Assembly: GCF_010994275.1 (NCBI RefSeq) | Contig: NZ_WMCD01000003.1 | Location: 248,001 to 312,000, forward strand | Direction of reading: 5' to 3' | From: Cyclobacterium jeungdonense | GTDB lineage: Bacteria > Bacteroidota > Bacteroidia > Cytophagales > Cyclobacteriaceae | Length of the DNA: 64,000 nt | In this document: positions 25,533-34,749 of the stretch, one piece after another | How the letters are laid out: every line of letters begins with the position of its first letter | Numbering within the stretch: position 1 is the first letter of the stretch | The notes under the pieces: model-generated | Told to the model about the DNA's origin: nothing | Databases searched by the model: none | What the model saw: the letters and a program-made list of their open reading frames with translations, nothing else | Program-made: the position numbers and the translations under genes

Positions 25533-26093
25533 ATGTCAGCATACAGAGTAGCTTCACGATACGCAAAATCATTGTTGGAACTGGCAGTGGAGAATGACAT
25601 ATTGGAAAAAGTGCACCAGGATATGAATGGTGTTCTCAGTATGGCCGGGCAAAGCCCTGACTTTATAGATGCCATCAAAAGCCCGGTTATTACTTCCGAT
25701 CAAAAACTGATTTTGATTCGTGCTCTTTTCGGTAAGACCGTCAGCCCGCTTTCAATGAAATTCTTTGAATTGGTGAGTAAAAAAGGAAGAGAAAGCTTGC
25801 TTCCAGATATGGCACAGGGATTTCACCGGTTGTATAACGAGCACATGGGTATCCAAAGTGCGGAAGTAGTAGCCACCATTCAACTGGATGAGGCATTAAG
25901 GAATTCCTTCAAAGATATCGTCAAAGAAGTTTCCGGAAAGGATAAAGTGGAGTTGATCGAGAAAATCAACCCTAATGTAATCGGAGGCTTTATATTGAAA
26001 ATTGAAGACCGGCAACTGGACGAATCCATAAAAAGCAAGTTGCAACAACTACGATTAGGTTTTACCCAAAACCTTTACGAGAAGAAATATTAA
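25533..26093 (+). CDS. atpH: F1Fo ATP synthase subunit delta
   Basis: Subunit delta (OSCP), 186 residues, which links the top of the F1 head to the b stalk. The N-terminal helical bundle begins VASRYAKSLLELAVEN, and the C-terminal part has the conserved NPNVIGGFILKIEDRQLDES. The 10-base gap from atpF indicates tight co-transcription. Confidence 0.95.
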   Translation: MSAYRVASRYAKSLLELAVENDILEKVHQDMNGVLSMAGQSPDFIDAIKSPVITSDQKLILIRALFGKTVSPLSMKFFELVSKKGRESLLPDMAQGFHRLYNEHMGIQSAEVVATIQLDEALRNSFKDIVKEVSGKDKVELIEKINPNVIGGFILKIEDRQLDESIKSKLQQLRLGFTQNLYEKKY

Positions 26094-26127
26094 TATTAGC
26101 AGTAATCAATACTAATCCTATACAATA

Positions 26128-27708
26128 ATGGCAGATGTAAGACCTGATGAAGTTTCGGCAATTTTGAAAGAACAGCTTTCTGGTGCCAGAACCCAAGCGG
26201 AATTGGAAGAAGTTGGGACCGTTCTCCAAGTTGGTGACGGAGTAGCCCGAATTTACGGACTTTCCAAAGCCCAAGCAGGGGAACTGATCGAATTTGAGAA
26301 TGGTTTGAAGGCCATGGTGCTTAACCTTGAAGAAGACAATGTCGGAGCCGTGCTTTTTGGCGATGCCAAGTCGGTCCGTGAAGGTGACACCGTTAAAAGA
26401 ACGAAAAGAATTGCTTCTATCAAGGTAGGAGAAGGCATGTTGGGCAGGGTGGTAGACACTTTGGGAACGCCAATTGACGGAAAGGGCCCGCTGGAAGGGG
26501 AGCTGTACGAAATGCCGCTGGAGCGAAAAGCCCCCGGTGTAATCTATCGTCAGCCTGTAAACGAGCCGCTTCAAACAGGGATTAAATCCATTGATGCCAT
26601 GATTCCCATCGGAAGAGGCCAACGGGAATTGATCATTGGTGACCGGCAAACGGGTAAGACCGCTGTAGCCATCGATACCATTTTGAATCAAAAGGAATTT
26701 TACGAAAAAGGAGAGCCCGTTTTCTGTATTTACGTAGCGATCGGCCAGAAAGCTTCTACCGTAGCTAATGTGGTTGCCTCACTTGAAAAAGGAGGAGCCT
26801 TGCCCTACACAGTAGTTGTGAGTGCTTCAGCTGCCGATCCTGCTCCCATGCAATTCTTCGCACCCTTCACTGGTGCTGCCATAGGGGAGTTTTTCAGAGA
26901 TACAGGTAGACCGGCACTGGTAGTATATGATGACCTTTCGAAACAAGCGGTGGCATACCGTGAGGTATCCCTGTTGCTAAGAAGACCTCCGGGAAGGGAA
27001 GCTTATCCCGGTGACGTTTTTTACCTGCATTCCAGATTATTGGAAAGAGCAGCGAAAATCAATGCGTCGGATAAAATTGCCAGTCAAATGAATGATTTAC
27101 CGCCTTCTCTGGTGCCTCTTGTGAAGGGTGGCGGATCCTTAACGGCCCTACCTATTATTGAAACCCAGGCAGGGGACGTTTCGGCGTACATTCCTACCAA
27201 CGTGATTTCCATTACCGATGGGCAGATATTTCTGGAGACCAACCTTTTTAACTCTGGTATTCGTCCGGCTATTAACGTAGGTATTTCGGTATCTCGGGTA
27301 GGAGGAAACGCCCAAATCAAAGCCATGAAAAAGGTAGCGGGAACGCTAAAGCTTGATCAGGCGCAATTCCGGGAGTTGGAGGCATTTTCTAAGTTTGGAT
27401 CCGACCTTGACCCCACCACGAAAAGAACCATCGAGCGCGGAAGAAGGAATCAGGAAATTTTGAAACAGGGGCAATATTCGCCCGTAAAGGTAGAATTTCA
27501 GGTAGCCATCATTTTTGCCTCTACCAAGGGCTTACTGGACAAAATACCGGTGGAAAGTGTAAAAGCGTTTGAAAAGGATTTCTATAATGTTATTAAGGCA
27601 CAATACCCCGAGGTACTTACAGCCATCAACAAGGCGGACATGGATACCATGAGTACGCTCCTGAAAAAGGCAGTTGATGAAATTGCGCCAAAATACGCTG
27701 CCAAATAA
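26128..27708 (+). CDS. atpA: F1Fo ATP synthase subunit alpha
   Basis: Subunit alpha, 526 residues, the non-catalytic nucleotide-binding subunit of F1. The P-loop [10 protein letters not shown] lies at about residue 171, with [27 protein letters not shown] and [15 protein letters not shown] further on, all family-standard. The beta and epsilon subunit genes that would follow in many bacteria are not in this cluster. Confidence 0.97.
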   Translation: MADVRPDEVSAILKEQLSGARTQAELEEVGTVLQVGDGVARIYGLSKAQAGELIEFENGLKAMVLNLEEDNVGAVLFGDAKSVREGDTVKRTKRIASIKVGEGMLGRVVDTLGTPIDGKGPLEGELYEMPLERKAPGVIYRQPVNEPLQTGIKSIDAMIPIGRGQRELIIGDRQTGKTAVAIDTILNQKEFYEKGEPVFCIYVAIGQKASTVANVVASLEKGGALPYTVVVSASAADPAPMQFFAPFTGAAIGEFFRDTGRPALVVYDDLSKQAVAYREVSLLLRRPPGREAYPGDVFYLHSRLLERAAKINASDKIASQMNDLPPSLVPLVKGGGSLTALPIIETQAGDVSAYIPTNVISITDGQIFLETNLFNSGIRPAINVGISVSRVGGNAQIKAMKKVAGTLKLDQAQFRELEAFSKFGSDLDPTTKRTIERGRRNQEILKQGQYSPVKVEFQVAIIFASTKGLLDKIPVESVKAFEKDFYNVIKAQYPEVLTAINKADMDTMSTLLKKAVDEIAPKYAAK

Positions 27709-27746
27709 TTTTAGGAATTCTGAAAGAAAGAGGGATATAAACGGTT

Positions 27747-28619
27747 ATGGCCAATCTAAAAGAAGTAAAGGAGAGAATCAATTCGGTAAGTTCAACTCAG
27801 CAAATCACCAAGGCCATGAAAATGGTAGCGGCTGCCAAGTTGAGAAGGGCTCAGGACAAAATCGTCCAAATGAGGCCTTATTCCCAAAAATTGACTTCCA
27901 TTTTAAATAATATTACCTCCGGCACCGAAGGGGGCACGGATATCGTTTATGCGGAAGAACGTCCTGTTTCCAAGCTTCTCCTTGTTTCCATCACCTCTGA
28001 TAAAGGGTTATGTGGAGCTTTTAATTCCAATGTTTTAAAAGCGTCCATGTCCCTTACCGAGGAACATTCCGACAAACAAATTACCGTGATGCCTGTAGGG
28101 AAAAAGGCGTTGGATTTCTTCAAGAAAAAATCTTTTCCTATAAATTCAGATTATGCTAAGTTGTTTGAAGACGTTTCGTTTGAACCTGTAAGAGAGGCAG
28201 CTGAATTTGTAATGGATTCCTTCGTTTCAGGACAGTTTGATAAGGTAATTCTGGTCTACAATGAATTCAAAAACGTAGCCACCCAGGCTGTTGTAAAAGA
28301 GCAATTTCTGCCCATCAGTAAAATTGAACAAGAAGAGGGCGATACCAAAACCAGCCAGGAATACATTGTAGAACCATCAAGGGAGTATATCATCGAGGAA
28401 CTGGTGCCCAATTCATTGAAAATTCAATTTTACAAAGCGATTTTAGATAGTAACGCCTCTGAACACGGTGCAAGGATGACCGCCATGAGTAAGGCTACGG
28501 ATAATGCGGCTGAATTGCTTAAGGATTTGAAGTTGGTTTATAACCGTACACGTCAGGCAGCCATTACCAACGAAATTCTAGAAATTGTGGCAGGAGCCAA
28601 TGCGCTGGAAGGAAATTGA
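27747..28619 (+). CDS. atpG: F1Fo ATP synthase subunit gamma
   Basis: Subunit gamma, 290 residues, the central rotor shaft of F1. The N-terminal helix opens with KEVKERINSVSSTQQITKAM and the C-terminal helix carries ASEHGARMTAMSKATDNA and LVYNRTRQAAITNEILEIV, both diagnostic. It is the last gene of the cluster and is followed directly by a strong terminator. Confidence 0.96.
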   Translation: MANLKEVKERINSVSSTQQITKAMKMVAAAKLRRAQDKIVQMRPYSQKLTSILNNITSGTEGGTDIVYAEERPVSKLLLVSITSDKGLCGAFNSNVLKASMSLTEEHSDKQITVMPVGKKALDFFKKKSFPINSDYAKLFEDVSFEPVREAAEFVMDSFVSGQFDKVILVYNEFKNVATQAVVKEQFLPISKIEQEEGDTKTSQEYIVEPSREYIIEELVPNSLKIQFYKAILDSNASEHGARMTAMSKATDNAAELLKDLKLVYNRTRQAAITNEILEIVAGANALEGN

Positions 28620-28638
28620 TCAGACAAAATTCCAATAG

Positions 28639-28673
28639 AAAAACCGATTGAGCTGCTCAATCGGTTTTTTTTT
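28639..28673 (+). terminator. intrinsic terminator after atpG
   Basis: A 12- to 14-bp perfect stem (28639-28652 with 28656-28669) with a 3-base loop leads straight into a run of nine T ending at 28673, about 20 bases after the atpG stop. It ends the M23-bactofilin-atp series. Confidence 0.93.
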
Positions 28674-28825
28674 GGATTAGAAATAGGCTTCTCGTCGAAG
28701 TTCCGTAGGATTATGCCTATATTGAATATGCTTTGATATTGCGCTGAAGGACGATGGAAACAGCAAGATGCCTGGTTTTCACCGGTTTCCATCGGAGTGC
28801 CGGTATGCCAGGTTGTTTGAAACCC

Positions 28826-29839
28826 ATGAAAGAAATAGAAGCAGACGAATTTTTAAAGCGTTCACGGGAATTTCCTGTGGTGGATACCCGCTCACCGGCC
28901 GAATTTGCTTCCGGTCATATTCCGGGTGCGGTAAATTTACCTTTGTTCGAAAACTCGGAACGAAAAATAATCGGCACGCTTTACAAGCAACAAGGGAAAA
29001 AAGAGGCTATCAAAGCAGGATTACGAATTACCGGACCAAAAATGCTTGGTTTTATTGAAAAGGTGGAGTCTCTCCGATCCCAAAATGTACTGGTTCATTG
29101 CTGGAGAGGGGGGATGCGATCGCAAAGCATGGCCTGGCTCTTAGAGCTGTACGGCTTTGATGTATGGATTATGAAGGGTGGTTACAAAGCCTATCGAAAC
29201 GCTTTGTTGGAATTTTTTAAGAATCCACCTCAATTACGGGTAATTACAGGCAGCACCGGCTCCATGAAAACAGTCTTGCTGAAAAAGCTCCGAGAAATGG
29301 ATGAGCAGGTGGTGGATTTGGAAGCCCTTGCCAATCACCCAGGGTCCAGTTTCGGCAACCAGGTAAGCACCGGGCAACCTTCTACAGAGCAGTTTCAAAA
29401 CGATTTGTTTGCAGACTTTTTTTCTCTAGATCCCGATCGACCGGTTTGGTTGGAAGATGAATCTTTTTCTATTGGAAAAGTACATTTGGTGGAGGGACTG
29501 TATCGTAACATGCAGCTATCGCCTCACTACCTTGTGCTCCTTTCAAGGGAAAAACGTATAGATGTTTTACTCAGCGAGTACGGGCAAATTCCGAAAGACA
29601 AATTGGTCCAAGCGGTTCAGGGCATTGCTAAAAAGCTAGGAAAGAACCTCGCAAACCAAGCTATCGAATGTGTGCATAATGATAAGCTGGCTGAGGCAGT
29701 TGAAATAATATTAAATTACTACGATCGAGCTTATAGCAAGGGAATTCAGAAAAAGCAAGATTTGGTATTGGGACCCTTTCACCTGAACGTAGAGAATATG
29801 GAAGAAACAGCAGGAAAATTAATTAACTACCGCAAGTAA
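28826..29839 (+). CDS. mnmH: tRNA 2-selenouridine synthase (rhodanese plus P-loop)
   Basis: MnmH/SelU, 337 residues, which replaces the sulfur of 2-thiouridine at wobble position 34 of some tRNAs with selenium from selenophosphate. The N-terminal rhodanese domain has the active Cys92 in [12 protein letters not shown]; the second domain is a P-loop ATPase-like fold. The P-loop reads GSTGSMKT (142-149), where the usual GxTGSGKT has Gly instead of Met147. I use the ATG at 28826, since the 24 residues encoded upstream are not family-like. selD follows after four bases, supplying the selenium donor. Confidence 0.9.
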   Translation: MKEIEADEFLKRSREFPVVDTRSPAEFASGHIPGAVNLPLFENSERKIIGTLYKQQGKKEAIKAGLRITGPKMLGFIEKVESLRSQNVLVHCWRGGMRSQSMAWLLELYGFDVWIMKGGYKAYRNALLEFFKNPPQLRVITGSTGSMKTVLLKKLREMDEQVVDLEALANHPGSSFGNQVSTGQPSTEQFQNDLFADFFSLDPDRPVWLEDESFSIGKVHLVEGLYRNMQLSPHYLVLLSREKRIDVLLSEYGQIPKDKLVQAVQGIAKKLGKNLANQAIECVHNDKLAEAVEIILNYYDRAYSKGIQKKQDLVLGPFHLNVENMEETAGKLINYRK

Positions 29840-29843
29840 AAAC

Positions 29844-30884
29844 ATGAAATTGGAATCCATAAAATTAACGCAATACAGCCATGGGGCAGGATGTGGTTGT
29901 AAAATTTCTCCCTCCGTTTTAGCGCAAATCCTACATCAGGAAAGTCCTTCTGGAATGGCTTTTCCCAACCTTTTGGTAGGCAATGAAGAAAGTGATGATG
30001 CAGCGGTTTTTGATCTGGATGGGAAAACAGCCATAGTCAGTACAACCGATTTTTTTATGCCTATCGTGGATGATCCCTTTGATTTTGGAGCGATAGCAGC
30101 CACCAATGCCCTTAGCGATATCTACGCCATGGGCGCAGAGCCGCTCATGGCCATAGCTATATTGGGATGGCCCATAGCCAAGCTACCAGCCTCTGTGGCC
30201 AGCAAGGTGCTAGAGGGCGGCAGATCAGTTTGCCATTCCGCCGGCATTCCTTTGGCGGGAGGACACAGCATTGATGCACCGGAACCTATTTTTGGTCTGG
30301 CGGTGACAGGCAAAATGGCTACCCATCAGGTAAAAAGGAACAACGGGGCTAAAGTGGGGGATCGGCTTTATTTGACCAAACCTCTAGGAGTGGGTATGGT
30401 TACTACTGCCGAAAAGAAAGGATTGGCAAATAACGAAGACCTGATTTTAGCCAAAAAATCCATGCTAACACTCAACACCATCGGTGCAAGAGTTGCTTCC
30501 TGGCCTGAAGTACATGCCATGACGGATGTAACCGGTTTTGGATTGGGTGGTCACCTAAGTGAAATGTGTAGCGGCTCCGGTGTTTCAGCCAGGCTGGTAG
30601 GGGAGCAGATTCCTTGTTTTGACTTCGTAGACAACTACATTACCCTTGACTGTATCCCGGGGGGTACCCACCGAAATTGGGAAAGCTACGGAGAGGGCAT
30701 CAGGGTCAAGCACCCCGAACATAAATTGATTTTAGCGGACCCACAGACTAGCGGAGGCTTACTGATGGCTGTGGCCAGGGACCATCAGAAAGACTTTGAA
30801 GAAAAAATGATAAAGGAAGGAATGGAACTGCAGTCTTTTGGGGAGATCATCCTTAAATCTGACTTTTTAATTGAAATTATCTGA
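29844..30884 (+). CDS. selD: selenide, water dikinase (selenophosphate synthetase)
   Basis: SelD, 346 residues, makes selenophosphate from selenide and ATP. The glycine-rich N-terminal loop [13 protein letters not shown] holds the catalytic Cys17 and Lys20; it is a cysteine form, not selenocysteine. ATP-binding and domain features follow: [29 protein letters not shown], and [12 protein letters not shown]. The pairing with mnmH and the absence of selA/selB here point to use in tRNA selenouridine, though those genes could lie elsewhere. Its last eight bases overlap the convergent SGNH hydrolase gene. Confidence 0.96.
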   Translation: MKLESIKLTQYSHGAGCGCKISPSVLAQILHQESPSGMAFPNLLVGNEESDDAAVFDLDGKTAIVSTTDFFMPIVDDPFDFGAIAATNALSDIYAMGAEPLMAIAILGWPIAKLPASVASKVLEGGRSVCHSAGIPLAGGHSIDAPEPIFGLAVTGKMATHQVKRNNGAKVGDRLYLTKPLGVGMVTTAEKKGLANNEDLILAKKSMLTLNTIGARVASWPEVHAMTDVTGFGLGGHLSEMCSGSGVSARLVGEQIPCFDFVDNYITLDCIPGGTHRNWESYGEGIRVKHPEHKLILADPQTSGGLLMAVARDHQKDFEEKMIKEGMELQSFGEIILKSDFLIEII

Positions 30885-31818
30885 TCTTTCCGGTTGAAAG
30901 AAGGGTGGATATGGCTTGCATCAGTTCATCCTTTTTGGAAAGGGCCTGGTCCATGGGTAACCCCTCTCTTAAACCTGGTCGTTCGTGGCCAGTGAAGGTC
31001 AGCCAGGCATCCCGGGTCAACTCCTGCTTTTCGCGTACCAGTGGCAGTAATTCCGCACCAAGCGGAATGCTGTCAAACACCTCTTTATGAAGATCCGCTT
31101 CCAGATGTTGGGACTCCCCGATTCCTTTGAGTAAACTCCTTGCCATGAGCCAGTGCCCCTGCTCGCCAGGGTGAATTCCGTCCGTCGTCAGTGCAAATGC
31201 TGGGTTTGATTCTCTTCTATCCTCCAGAAATTTCCGCATGGGCCAGTACAAGTCAATTACCTTCCAGTCTTGGGTATACCGCTGGCTGACCATCCAGGAG
31301 GCGTACACACTAAGTACAGCAGCATAGGCAGGATCCTGAGCTCGATCATAGACAGGTGGCGTCAGGTGGACGAGGGGGATTCCCAGGGCATCGGCCTTCT
31401 GTTGAAGTTTTCCCTGCCCCTTCTTGTAAGCGCTAAATCTTGATTCGTCAAAGGGCAGGTAAATGCCGTCGTTCATTCCGTAGCAGGAAAAAATAAAATC
31501 TGGCTCAACGGCTTTCAAAACGCGATCCAATCTTTCATGTAAATCAGGTCTGGGAAACCTCCCTGATGCATGGCCTTCCTCTGATAAACCGGACACCGTC
31601 TCACTGGGTAAGCCCAGGTTGATGAATTCCCAGTTTCTTTCCGGGTGCATTAGTCTCAAATAGGTTTCTACATAGGTCAGGTAATGACCGGCATAGCTGA
31701 TGCTATTTCCCAGAAAAAGAATTTTTTTAGAATCGTTGGGAATGGAATAGCTGCTCTGAGCAGGAAGTGGAAACGTCAGGAAATAACAGGCAAAACATAC
31801 AATGGCTCTGGCAATCAT
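30877..31818 (-). CDS. secreted SGNH/GDSL-type hydrolase
   Basis: A 313-residue exported hydrolase of the SGNH (GDSL) fold, a serine esterase family. Block I is [13 protein letters not shown] (GNS serine), block II the Gly in NLGLPSET, block III the Asn in CYGMNDGIY, and block V the Asp-His pair in [11 protein letters not shown]; all four catalytic blocks are present. I use the ATG at 31818, which opens a clean signal peptide ending LTFPLPAQS, over the frame starting at 31890. Its ester substrate is unknown. It lies directly downstream of the voltage-sensor-like gene and its 3' end overlaps selD by eight bases. Confidence 0.85.
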   Translation of the reverse strand: MIARAIVCFACYFLTFPLPAQSSYSIPNDSKKILFLGNSISYAGHYLTYVETYLRLMHPERNWEFINLGLPSETVSGLSEEGHASGRFPRPDLHERLDRVLKAVEPDFIFSCYGMNDGIYLPFDESRFSAYKKGQGKLQQKADALGIPLVHLTPPVYDRAQDPAYAAVLSVYASWMVSQRYTQDWKVIDLYWPMRKFLEDRRESNPAFALTTDGIHPGEQGHWLMARSLLKGIGESQHLEADLHKEVFDSIPLGAELLPLVREKQELTRDAWLTFTGHERPGLREGLPMDQALSKKDELMQAISTLLSTGKIR

Positions 31819-31886
31819 GGACGTGTGTTTTTTGGATGATAGAAAGCCTGAATATATCCAAAATGCAGCGGATTTTAAGGAGGAAA

Positions 31887-32993
31887 TCAAAGATTGCGGT
31901 TTTTTTGTTGAATCCAGGTGGCAAATTTGGCCAGATCCTCCTCGATGATTTCCCGTTCCGACTGATTTTGATCCAGTTTTTTCTTCAGCTTCTTTACCTG
32001 AAATCCGGGTTTTATGGCCAACAAACGGTAAAAAAAGCTGGCAAAAACAAATCCTTGCCGGGCTTTCATCAGCAATGCCCGTAGTTTGTATCCCCTAACC
32101 AAATGAGTAAGTCGGGCAACTTTGAAAATTCGTAAGGTCCGGACAAAGGAGATAAATGGCAAAAGAATAATTAGCAGGTCGATCCAATTCTTTCTGACAT
32201 AGGTTAGTTTATCCGGGGTGATGGAAATGAGTAAAATAAACTCCAACGCAAATGCAAGCCAGATAAATCCCTGGACCATATCCAAAACAAAGGAAAGGTC
32301 AGTATTCAAAAATGCCTCTACTTCTTCGTAGAATTGCCATTCGATAATCACTACGGGAAGAATCAATAGGGCAATAATGATCATGGGAATGGAGAATTGC
32401 TGTTTCAGTCGGTTCAAAAGCCCCTCGTTGCAAAGAGACCAATGATAAAATGGCAACCATGTTTTTTGCGGTTCTTCCAAATGTCGCAATCCCAATCCTA
32501 AGGGTGGGAATACCAGGCTCAAAACCTTGGGGATGAAAGCACTTAGCGAGATTTTATTATCTGATTGGATGGAGATAAAGATGACTATCATAAAGTCAAC
32601 CAAATACAGTATCCATCCGAAGGAATAGGCAATGGCCAATTTGCTTAAGAAGGAGTTCAACAGAATACCTTCTTCTCCTATGGAAAAATTATTTAGGATG
32701 GCTGCAGTAATCAGCAGCATCAGCAGGCTGGTAAAAAACAAGGGTGCTGCCGTTAGTTCCTGGTAATGGACCAGTCTGGATTGGCTTTTACTGGTTAGGT
32801 TGGTCCTTACCGACAGGTCCCTGGTAGAATGGATGTGAAGAAGTATCGGGTAGTTTCTAGCTAATTCTCCGATTGGTTGCAGGAAGGCGTCCCGTTTTAA
32901 AAGGGCCTCAACCTGGGCCAGGATGTATGGATTTTCACAGCGGTCAATGGCTGCAAGCAGGGAATCTTTCCTGTCTTTTTGCTTTTGGTTCAT
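31887..32993 (-). CDS. voltage-sensor-domain-like membrane protein without a pore domain
   Basis: A 368-residue membrane protein I cannot place in a named family. The N-terminal half has a soluble helical region (1-80) and about three hydrophobic segments (81-101, 117-142, 152-169). Residues 201-303 look like a four-helix voltage sensor: S1 201-218, S2 234-258 with Phe248-x-x-Glu251, S3 269-283 with Asp272, and an S4 with basic residues every third position (Arg285, Arg288, Lys291, Arg294, His297, Arg300, Lys303). No pore helix or selectivity filter follows, only an amphipathic, lysine/glutamate-rich tail (331-356) that could be a coiled coil. Transport activity is inference. A consensus promoter precedes it and the SGNH hydrolase gene follows. 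Confidence 0.7.
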   Translation of the reverse strand: MNQKQKDRKDSLLAAIDRCENPYILAQVEALLKRDAFLQPIGELARNYPILLHIHSTRDLSVRTNLTSKSQSRLVHYQELTAAPLFFTSLLMLLITAAILNNFSIGEEGILLNSFLSKLAIAYSFGWILYLVDFMIVIFISIQSDNKISLSAFIPKVLSLVFPPLGLGLRHLEEPQKTWLPFYHWSLCNEGLLNRLKQQFSIPMIIIALLILPVVIIEWQFYEEVEAFLNTDLSFVLDMVQGFIWLAFALEFILLISITPDKLTYVRKNWIDLLIILLPFISFVRTLRIFKVARLTHLVRGYKLRALLMKARQGFVFASFFYRLLAIKPGFQVKKLKKKLDQNQSEREIIEEDLAKFATWIQQKNRNL

Positions 32994-33013
32994 AACTGCT
33001 GCTGATTGAACAC

Positions 33014-33044
33014 CAAAGATAAGGTCTGGGTTTCATTGACCAAA
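33014..33044 (-). promoter_or_regulatory. consensus Bacteroidota promoter for the voltage-sensor-like gene
   Basis: On the minus strand TTTG (33044-33041) and TATCTTTG (33021-33014) stand 19 bases apart, matching the -33 TTTG and -7 TAnnTTTG consensus with ideal spacing. The -7 box ends 20 bases before the ATG at 32993. Confidence 0.75.
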
Positions 33045-33170
33045 ACAGGCTTTGCATTCGTTCGATAAAGAATTAAAAGTGGTATAAGTGCTAATTTTAG
33101 GTAGATAGTTCCATTGGTTCTTTTAATAGAAGAATAAAAAATTTATATTAATTAAAATTATCACTCAAAG

Positions 33171-34367
33171 TTTTATCCCTATGAATTCGGACTTAAAAAT
33201 TGGCCCTCCCCTACAGAATTGCAAGATAAATACGAACAGGGTAACAAAGCTCCTTTAGAAATGCTCATGGGGCATGGAAGGGTATTAAATTCCTGCCATC
33301 CGATGATCCCAATTCCTTTTTTATATTAGGAGGGTTTCACGGAGAACCATTCAGGGGTGCCGGCTGGGGTAATAATTCCTATTGAGGAGGCTATTGCACC
33401 CATGGCAACGTGTTGTTTCCCACCTGGCACAGGGCGTATTTGATTAAATTGGAAGAGGCCCTGCAACAGGTGCCTGGATGCGCAGAAGGAATGCTCCCCT
33501 ATTGGGATGAAACCAGCGAAAATTCCATCGAAAATGGGATTCCCTGGGCACTCACAGTTGAAAAATTTGAACCAGACGGAGAAGAAATTGACAATCCTCT
33601 TCCTTCGTTTGTTTTTCCAAAATCCATTTCCGACAACATCAATGGAGATTCTCCTAATTATTCCAATCCAAAGGGGTATGAAACCGTGCGTTATCCTCTA
33701 TCTGGATCCCATCTTTTACTTTCACCATTGCAATGTATATCGAATGTTGTGGATCTGGCAAAAGCTTCATCATTGTACCGATAGCTTGGAGGTTATTCCG
33801 GATTACCCCGGCACCAACACCGTGGATGCCCAGGGACCTACTCCCGGAATGGCGCCAAACACCTGGCTGGATCTGAATTCTCCTTTGAATCCATTTATTA
33901 AAGAAGAGAATGGCAAAAAGAGGCCCTATACCTCTCAGGATGTCATCAACATCGAAAGGCAGCTAGTGATGACCTACAGCAAAGGATCGTTGGATGAAGA
34001 AGCTCCGGCTTACTTAGAGCAAAGCTTATACCAGTCGGGCAATAGCACCAAAACAGTCAAAGTTTCCAGAATTAACCGCTTGCCAATCCCTGGTTCGTTT
34101 ATGGTGTCGGCTTTTGCAAGGCTGGGGGAACAACGATACCATTTAGGAACCGAAGCGGTGCCCAGTCGGTGGAGTGTGCAATTTTGTGCTAATTGCCAGG
34201 CCCATTTGGAAGTGAAATCATTCTTTGGTCTGCACGGGATGGATAAGGAAACTGCAGAAAAGGCCAGCATTGAGATAGAAATCCAAGGCAGAGATGGGCT
34301 ATTGGCTGCTCCTGGAGTTCCGGAAAGCACTCAAAACAAACGATTGTATCATTTGCGGGTGGAGTAA
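33171..34367 (+). pseudogene. decayed tyrosinase (common central domain) gene
   Basis: Remains of a copper tyrosinase/polyphenol oxidase gene, read in three pieces. Piece one (33171 to about 33270) encodes NWPSPTELQDKYEQGNKAP; a missing G in a GGGG run shifts to piece two. Piece two (about 33271-33700) carries the CuA site (GGFHGEPFRGAG, CTHGNVLFPTWHRAYL) but has a TGA at 33383-33385 where relatives keep Trp. Near 33700 the sequence jumps from VRYPLSG to LDPIFYFHHCN in another frame, apparently a deletion that removed the first CuB histidines. Piece three continues to 34367 with a plausible C-terminal domain. No intact start is visible. Confidence 0.85.
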
Positions 34368-34532
34368 TTGCCATTAAGGTTAGAAAACAGGTAATTTTAA
34401 AATGAGCTGGTAATTTAGCTTTCATTCGGTTAATTTTTCTGTTACGGAATGAGGATTTGGGTACAAAAATATCACCGGAAAGAGTAGGTAATGTCAAAAA
34501 ATCTGTTTACATTTTCATAAAATTCAACAGCC

Positions 34533-34646
34533 ATGAGCAAGGATAAAGGAGAAAAGAAAACGGATAAAAAGAAGCCTGCAAAGAGCATGATGGAGAAGAG
34601 AGCGGAGAAAAAGCAAAAGCAGTCAGAGAAAAAGAAAAATGGTTAA
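34533..34646 (+). CDS. lysine-rich 37-residue microprotein
   Basis: A short reading frame of 37 residues, about 40% lysine, with Glu, Gln and Ser making up most of the rest (MSKDKGEKKTDKKKPAKS, then KRAEKKQKQSEKKKNG). It begins with ATG at 34533, ends at TAA 34644-34646, and a strong terminator follows 26 bases later, which supports a real transcript. The function is unknown. Highly basic microproteins may bind nucleic acid, but nothing here proves it. Low-complexity A-rich DNA could also produce such a frame by chance. Confidence 0.55.
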   Translation: MSKDKGEKKTDKKKPAKSMMEKRAEKKQKQSEKKKNG

Positions 34647-34672
34647 TTGTCGTTTGACAAAAACCAGGAATT

Positions 34673-34701
34673 GCCCCGAAGAAATTCGGGGCTTTTTTTT
34701 T
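34673..34701 (+). terminator. intrinsic terminator after the lysine-rich microprotein
   Basis: An 8-bp GC-rich perfect stem (34673-34680 with 34685-34692) with a GAAA tetraloop runs directly into nine T. It is a textbook intrinsic terminator in the 103-base gap before the next gene. Confidence 0.93.
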
Positions 34702-34749
34702 AAATTTCCGGAATAAAAGTGCTTTATAAAAAAAACAAACCCTATCACG

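Noticed and set aside
26062..26691. A 209-codon minus-strand frame across the atpH/atpA junction
   Set aside because: It is antisense to atpA, which is certain, and its sequence shows no family features.
29880..29905. Possible selenocysteine codon in SelD
   Set aside because: The catalytic position is TGT (Cys17), and there is no in-frame TGA.
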